The translations under genes were made by a program, and so were the position numbers. A DNA stretch of 10,553 nt from Candidatus Nitrosopolaris nunavutensis (lineage in GTDB: Archaea; Thermoproteota; Nitrososphaeria; Nitrososphaerales; Nitrososphaeraceae): NCBI GenBank assembly GCA_002501855.1, contig DAOM01000034.1, positions 9,510-20,062 of the forward strand. The letters are read 5' to 3'. Within the stretch, counting starts at the first letter, position 1. Every line of letters starts with the position of its first letter. The notes beneath the pieces are model-generated. The model did not search any database. It was given only the letters and a program-made list of their open reading frames with translations, and was not told where the DNA came from. Positions 6,999-10,553 of this stretch are shown here, in pieces.

Positions 6999-7412
6999 CT
7001 AGTAGGCGTAGTCAAGGTTGCGTAGAGGACAATGATCTGAATGCACGTGGGATGATCCTGTAGATGTTATGTTTCCAGTATATTCGCCAGCTACTTCTAA
7101 GACATCATCAGAATTAGATATTTCTCTGAGAATCTCCAAGGTTAGTTTGTGATTAGCTACAAAAAGTGTTCCATTCTCGTAGATTGCAGGAACCATGCTG
7201 GTTTTATCAAAGATATATTTTTTTGCTGCTTCAGGATTTACGCCTGGTTTTGTGAACACTTCCACCATATATATCGGAGTAATGTTGGGATTTTTTTGCA
7301 GACGCCTCAGCAAATCATCAATTAAAGATGGATCTGATTTTGGAAAATAAGTGTGGTATAGTGTCTCTAACCCTGCATATACTCTCTTGATTTCTTTAAT
7401 TTCTTCAGACAT
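6999..7412 (-). CDS. thioredoxin-fold-like protein without CxxC
   Basis: This is a 137-residue protein from ATG 7412. An in-frame GTG at 7421 would add three residues but overlaps the ribosome binding site, so ATG is preferred. The first 40 residues are a charged helix (EEIKEIKRVYAGLETLYHTYF). Then come a strand (YMVEVFTK), a helix (NPEAAKKYIFDK), the segment MVPAIYENGTLFV with a probable cis-proline before a strand, and a helix (KLTLEILREI). That order matches the second half of a thioredoxin/glutaredoxin fold. The usual CxxC is absent; the equivalent turn reads KPGVNPE, so redox activity by a dithiol is unlikely. The tail HVHSDHC clusters three His and one Cys and could hold a metal. I recognise no named family; function is open. 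The promoter, ribosome binding site and T-rich 3' end all look functional. Confidence 0.8.
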   Translation of the reverse strand: MSEEIKEIKRVYAGLETLYHTYFPKSDPSLIDDLLRRLQKNPNITPIYMVEVFTKPGVNPEAAKKYIFDKTSMVPAIYENGTLFVANHKLTLEILREISNSDDVLEVAGEYTGNITSTGSSHVHSDHCPLRNLDYAY

Positions 7413-7417
7413 AGTTG

Positions 7418-7424
7418 TCACCTT
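7418..7424 (-). promoter_or_regulatory. ribosome binding site of the thioredoxin-like gene
   Basis: AAGGTGA on the minus strand lies five bases before the ATG at 7412. It covers the alternative GTG start, which decides in favour of the ATG. Confidence 0.6.
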
Positions 7425-7474
7425 GTAGATCTAGAAGAAAATTCTTGAATCCTGATAGACTTTAACATCCTCCA

Positions 7475-7483
7475 TTTTATATA
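7475..7483 (-). promoter_or_regulatory. TATA box of the thioredoxin-like gene
   Basis: On the minus strand this reads TATATAAAA, about 67 bases upstream of the ATG. The predicted transcription start near 7453 leaves a leader of about 40 bases containing the ribosome binding site, unlike the leaderless helicase gene. Confidence 0.55.
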
Positions 7484-7877
7484 CATACATATCTCCTTAA
7501 TAAATTTCAATTTAAGATGTATACGAAGTTTGACCATAATTTTGAGAATAAGCAGGCATATTATACAATGATGCTATAGAACTTCATGATCGTCTTTGGA
7601 TATTTTCTAGCCACACTCTCCAAACACCTAACGATAAATCACATGGTCAATAAAGTCTCATAATGGTCCATCCTTGCCGTGTTAATAATATCATCTTCTG
7701 CCCTGTTCTTATATAGAGACCTTTGTTTGATGTGTGACGTGTTATATAATGATTCTCATATTCGCTTGTACCCTCATTATTTATGAAAAACCAATTAATA
7801 AGGTCGTAATTCTAAAAAGTCCAATAATTATTAGAGAAGGGATCATGATGACCGTCAGATTTGCATTATTTATCTCG
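7484..7877. other. stretch without a supported gene
   Basis: No gene can be supported here. Two minus-strand frames between about 7561 and 7800 stay open for 38-55 codons and look protein-like, but they overlap each other and neither has a plausible start, so they may be very decayed sequence or chance. Confidence 0.5.
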
Positions 7878-8176
7878 TTACAGTAGTCTACCTTCCCATT
7901 CTTCTATCTTTTTTCTCCCAGGTGCTCGCGGCTTCTCAAATAAGTTAACCGTAATTCGTTCATTTTCAAGATATATGACCTGTTAGCTAGTCACACACTA
8001 CCTGACCAATCATCTATCCTGCGTTTTATCGAAGATAACTGACACCTGGGACGAATTGGAAACCAATCCTTTGATGCAAAGCCTTTGGTGGCTAATTCAA
8101 TTTCGGCCATGTTTGACTTTAATGGCACTAGACATCCACAGGAAAGCTCTTTCTCGGTCCTTCTAACGGAATGCAC
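7878..8176 (-). pseudogene. small gene broken by a frameshift
   Basis: Two adjacent minus-strand frames appear to be parts of one gene. The first starts with ATG at 8176 and runs 61 codons to TGA at 7991-7993 (with CGC, FASKDWFPIRPRC and ending KRRIDDWSGS). The second, in another phase from about 7982, runs 34 codons to TAA at 7878-7880 (QVIYLENERITVN, then FEKPRAPGRKKIEEWEG). Joined by a shift near 7983-7995 they give about 95-100 residues with three cysteines and a basic carboxyl half, which looks like a small cytoplasmic, possibly metal-binding, protein. I do not recognise the family. The high quality of the second segment is the main reason to call a remnant rather than two chance frames. 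Confidence 0.4.
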
Positions 8177-8187
8177 AATACTACAGG

Positions 8188-8433
8188 ATGACTAGCAAAC
8201 GATATCTAAAAAATTTTCTACAATCTGAACATAAAGCTATAGATCTTCTACACTAAAACACGAAATCAAGGAATCAACGCATCCTAAGCGCATTGAACGC
8301 CATGGATACAAACCGTTCCGAAGTGAAAATTAGGGATTAACACAATCTGACGTTTGGAATCAAGATAGTCGATCGCCTCGGACACTTAAATAGTAACATT
8401 ATAGGAGATCGATCCTCAAGGATAAATGATTAA
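8188..8433 (+). pseudogene. doubtful plus-strand remnant with two stops
   Basis: One plus-strand frame from ATG 8188 reads 82 codons to TAA at 8431 with only two internal stops (TAA at 8254 and 8338), fewer than expected for such AT-rich DNA. The first part (MTSKRYLKNFLQSEHKAIDL) looks like a helical protein start. No family is recognised. It may be a heavily decayed gene or simply chance. Confidence 0.2.
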
Positions 8434-8438
8434 TATTA

Positions 8439-8732
8439 TCATAAATGCCTAAATTTCATTAATTCCTCATAACCATTATTAAATACACGCCGCATATCAA
8501 ATACCAATCTCATAAATCTGTCATTGTTAGATAGAATTTTTAATCTATCCTGCCGATATTTACTCACTGCTAACTCAGAAACCAGTCTCTAAACTAACAT
8601 TTCTTCTAATTTTCTATTACCAAATTGCTTATTTATTAATTCTTCAGGTGTTGTAATAGTACCTATGTTAAGATCAGAATGAGACTCTCGGAAATCATTC
8701 GTAATATTTTCTATCTGATCTATTACTTGTAG
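8439..8732 (-). pseudogene. decayed gene, helical protein with one internal stop
   Basis: A minus-strand frame runs 96 sense codons from an upstream TAG (8733-8735) to TGA at 8439-8441, broken only by TAG at 8589-8591. Before the stop it reads QVIDQIENITNDF and then TTPEELINKQFGNRKLEE; after it SELAVSKYRQDRLKILSNN and MRRVFNNGYEELMKF. The charge pattern is that of an all-helical soluble or periplasmic domain. There is no start codon, so the amino end is lost or shifted to another phase. A hydrophobic stretch in a neighbouring phase just upstream (about 8761-8830) could be its former membrane anchor, but it is exactly antisense to Asn-rich codons of the primase-like frame and may be a shadow. 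No family is recognised. Confidence 0.45.
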
Positions 8733-8824
8733 CTATGGCCTTTTTTTCTTTTCAAGTCCAATTTAATAGGAGGCGAATTTACGCTCACTACGACAATAAT
8801 CAGAATAATACCAATCGCAACACT

Positions 8825-9160
8825 GACTGGATAGAAATACTTCTTCGAACTCCATTAGGGGATTATAGAAAATTTGTACTTTAGCGTATTTTGGCACCTT
8901 ACTCTTTGAATGTCAAAAAATTGTCCTACGATCAGGCATTTGTAATAGTGAAAGGGTGGCTTGCTGAATGTAATGGTATAAGGAAATTGGATTTTAATCC
9001 AGATCAGCGAATCAAGTATGACTTGAGATCTGCAATAAGAATTGGCTACCTACCAATTAGTTTTACTGTTTTGAAGGTGGAAAACATAGGACTCTACGGT
9101 CTCATTTCAAATGTAATCCGTAAGCCCTACTTGACAGAACATGGCTATCAAGTACGATAA
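8825..9160 (+). pseudogene. remnant of PriX-like primase subunit or primase C-terminal region
   Basis: A plus-strand frame contains DWIEILLRTPLGDYRKFVL, then TAG at 8882-8884, then RILAPYSLNVKKLSY, WLAECNGIRKLDFNP and IKYDLRSAIRIGYLPIS up to TAA at 9158. From memory this order (WIE-LL-TP--D-RK, LAPYL-N-KKLSY, WL-KCN--R-L-FNP) matches the helical domain of archaeal replicative primase subunits of the PriX type and related primase-polymerases, which help start primers. The TAG sits where relatives tend to have Trp, so TGG to TAG is the likely lesion. The part after the stop could start at TTG 8891, giving 89 residues, but it would lack the first conserved block. Before 8825 the frame is open back to 8705 but only Asn-rich. 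The catalytic primase part is absent. The family assignment is recollection, not a search. Confidence 0.5.
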
Positions 9161-9199
9161 CAATAAGTGTAAAACAGAAGTGGTAGCGATCGAATAAAA

Positions 9200-9535
9200 A
9201 TGAACAAAGATAATGAATACGAAATTCCAGAGAATGCAACAATCAGACAGGAACAGGTTAGATGTGGTAATCCTGATTGCCAACAATTGCATGGCCCATA
9301 TCTTTACGCATACTGGAAGGATGGCAAGAGATTACGAAAAAAATACATCGGTAAGACACTTGCCTTCTTGAGAATGGATGGTTGGTTTTCATGGCCTTCC
9401 TCCCGGGAAAATATTGATCCCGTACAACAATTACATTATCGTATGTGGCAAAAGGGGGGAAAGGTAGTTGCTAGTACTATATATGGCATATCGCTGTCAG
9501 CTGTCAGCATTATTTGGAATAGTCTTTGTATATAG
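9200..9535 (+). CDS. chimeric ORF: DUF6788-like zinc motif fused to CbtA fragment
   Basis: The ATG at 9200 opens a 111-residue frame with two unrelated parts. Residues 20-52 carry CGNPDCQQLHGPY and YWKDGKRLRKKYIGK, the C-x4-C plus HGPY plus KKYIGK pattern I associate with DUF6788-like small proteins of archaea and phage. From about residue 69 the frame reads ENIDPVQQLHYRMWQKGG, which is the interior of a CbtA-family membrane protein, in the proper order and phase. The CbtA first membrane helix is absent, so a deletion or recombination seems to have joined the front of one gene to the inside of the other between about 9356 and 9404. The frame ends early because of a 7-base duplication at 9494-9507. 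If translated, it would be a soluble zinc-motif peptide with a short hydrophobic end; function is doubtful. Confidence 0.6.
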   Translation: MNKDNEYEIPENATIRQEQVRCGNPDCQQLHGPYLYAYWKDGKRLRKKYIGKTLAFLRMDGWFSWPSSRENIDPVQQLHYRMWQKGGKVVASTIYGISLSAVSIIWNSLCI

Positions 9536-10019
9536 TAGGAATTCGTTGCCTGGTTCTAACAACAAAAAGAAAGCGCTTGTTCTGACGGGTATTATGTTCG
9601 TTGCATTATTCTTGATTCCTACTCTTAAATATCCAGCCAATCTACCTGCTGTGGGAAATCCAGATACAATATACTACAGAGAGAGCTTGTATGTTGGATT
9701 TATAGCCATCTCTGGATTTAGTATCTTGGCACTTGCTCTTCTATACACAAAAAAACTTGTAAAGAACACTAACAGGCCTTCTAGATCAAAAGAAAACATC
9801 GCAATTCCAGTATTGTTGTATTTAGTTATAATGGGTAGCACATATCTTTTGTTTCCACCTAATCCTGATAAAATCACAATATTAATGGATCTGCTTATGA
9901 CGTTTAGAGTTGCAGGTGCTTTCACTATTGGTATTTTCTGGGGTTTAATGGGGTTAATTCTAGGCTCATTCTGGGATATACTCAAACCACATGAATCTCG
10001 CAAAATTGCATCGGTATAG
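9404..10019 (+). pseudogene. cbtA: CbtA-family membrane protein (cobalt transporter family), truncated and frameshifted
   Basis: CbtA proteins are five-to-six-helix membrane proteins predicted to take part in cobalt uptake for vitamin B12. Recognised here are HYRMWQKGGKVVAS, then after the frame change ALFGIVFVYSRNSLPGS, KKALVLTGIMF, PTLKYPANLPAVGNP, FPPNPDKITILMDL and the final helix ending SFWDILKPHES, all family hallmarks as I recall them. Five membrane segments remain; the first helix and amino end are missing, replaced in frame by a DUF6788-like start. A tandem 7-base repeat CTGTCAG at 9494-9507 shifts the frame. Removing one copy restores ISLSALFGIVF exactly as expected. After the lesion 170 codons to TAG at 10017 are clean, so the damage is recent. 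A TTG at 9468 could in principle start the downstream part, but without the conserved front. Confidence 0.85.
9494..9507 (+). repeat. 7-base tandem duplication that breaks cbtA
   Basis: CTGTCAG occurs twice in direct succession. Seven is not a multiple of three, so the second copy throws the reading frame; deleting either copy rejoins the two halves of the CbtA family sequence without any other change. Confidence 0.9.
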
Positions 10020-10136
10020 TACAAGAAAAGGCTCTTCAACCACGACCAATAGGACAAAAAAATTAAACATCCGTATGGTGGAGTATCTTTACTTTTATAC
10101 ATTCAACGACCAGATTATACCTAAGTTTTAAACTAA

Positions 10137-10553
10137 TTATCTATGCCGATACGCAATCACGACGGTTGCCGCTACAGCTGCAGGAATTCCAAATATGACA
10201 GCATACTCTATGTAAATAATCGTTGAATAACTTGCTGTGAAAGGATTGTTGGATTGTCTATTGGCAGCAGCTGCTAGCTGATTTGCAGCAGCTGAGGAAA
10301 TATTAGGATTATCAAATACTATAGTATTAAACTGGATATCTGATGATTTCGCGGCACCAACATTTTCAATTCTGATGGTTGTAGGATCAGAATTTGAAAA
10401 CACATAATGTTGAACGTTCATTCCAGCTTGAGCAATGCTTGGAATACGTTGAAGTTGTTTTTCACCCTGTATTAGTACAAAATCATATGGCAAAAGATTT
10501 GGTTTATTGTTTGCAAGATCAAAGAAAGTAACAAAGAAAGATATCTCTTTACC
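10137..10553 (-). CDS. membrane-anchored surface protein, amino end beyond window
   Basis: The minus-strand frame is open from the right edge to TAG-side coordinate 10137, giving at least 138 residues. A TTG at 10493 is internal, because coherent sequence (GKEISFFVTFFDLANN) continues upstream to the edge. The visible part looks like a beta-rich extracytoplasmic domain (LPYDFVLIQGEKQLQRI, VQHYVFSNSDPTTIRIENVG), then an Ala/Asn/Ser-rich linker, then one membrane helix (YAVIFGIPAAVAATVVIAY) ending in RHR. That layout, with a single carboxyl anchor and a short basic tail, is usual for surface proteins of ammonia-oxidising archaea and resembles PEFG-CTERM proteins, although no PEFG motif is present. 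The exact family cannot be named. It converges on the broken cbtA gene with 117 bases between, where a T-rich stretch (10086-10097) could end the cbtA transcript. Confidence 0.75.
   Translation of the reverse strand, partial: GKEISFFVTFFDLANNKPNLLPYDFVLIQGEKQLQRIPSIAQAGMNVQHYVFSNSDPTTIRIENVGAAKSSDIQFNTIVFDNPNISSAAANQLAAAANRQSNNPFTASYSTIIYIEYAVIFGIPAAVAATVVIAYRHR

Noticed and set aside
7561..7800. Two overlapping minus-strand open frames (38 and about 55 codons) that look protein-like
   Set aside because: They overlap in different phases, neither has a start, and I could not choose between them or link them to a family.
9107..9292. 61-residue minus-strand frame
   Set aside because: It lies opposite the zinc motif of the chimeric ORF and the primase-like end; shadow.
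9674..10102. 142-residue minus-strand frame opposite cbtA
   Set aside because: It is antisense to the clearly conserved CbtA codons; it has no independent support.
1..10553. CRISPR array, intact insertion sequence or integrase
   Set aside because: No regularly spaced repeats, no transposase or tyrosine recombinase motif, and no terminal inverted repeats with target duplications were seen by eye.

Overview
The window looks like a piece of a low-GC archaeal chromosome, most likely an ammonia-oxidising member of the Nitrososphaerota (Thaumarchaeota), perhaps of the Nitrososphaera/Nitrosocosmicus type. This is inferred from gene content and style: a large type IA topoisomerase with zinc ribbons, a DEAD-box helicase with an RG-rich tail, a CbtA-type membrane protein, a PriX-like primase fragment, a membrane-anchored surface protein, and A/T-rich TATA boxes about 30 bases upstream of start codons (leaderless geometry). 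No tRNA, rRNA, CRISPR array or intact insertion sequence was seen.

Layout, left to right. Positions 1-93 hold the edge of a possible minus-strand gene. Positions 113-1466 hold two plus-strand genes read in tandem: a 144-residue protein of unknown function and a GHKL-fold ATPase (303 residues, possibly cut short). After about 450 bases without a convincing gene come, on the minus strand, a type IA DNA topoisomerase (2096-4306), a structured leader-like region rich in CGGAGG motifs, and a 59-residue two-helix membrane protein (4556-4735). A short secreted plus-strand protein (4805-5086) converges on the DEAD-box RNA helicase (5109-6461, minus). Next on the minus strand are two overlapping short reading frames (6559-6877), which may be one frameshifted small membrane protein, and a thioredoxin-fold-like protein (6999-7412) with a good ribosome binding site and promoter.

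From about 7560 to 10019 nearly everything recognisable is broken. There is a two-frame remnant (7878-8176, minus), a doubtful plus-strand remnant (8188-8433), a minus-strand remnant with one stop (8439-8732), a primase-subunit-like remnant with one stop where Trp is expected (8825-9160, plus), and a cbtA gene (9404-10019, plus). That cbtA gene has lost its amino end, is fused in frame to a DUF6788-like zinc-motif start, and is frameshifted by a 7-base tandem duplication. The right edge holds the carboxyl end of a membrane-anchored surface protein (10137 to the edge, minus).

The intact genes are mainly nucleic-acid housekeeping (topoisomerase, RNA helicase). The accessory signal is the GHKL ATPase pair at the left and the gene graveyard at the right. 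I do not see an obvious complete new system. The GHKL pair is the best candidate for undescribed biology, and the cbtA lesion is the clearest molecular event.
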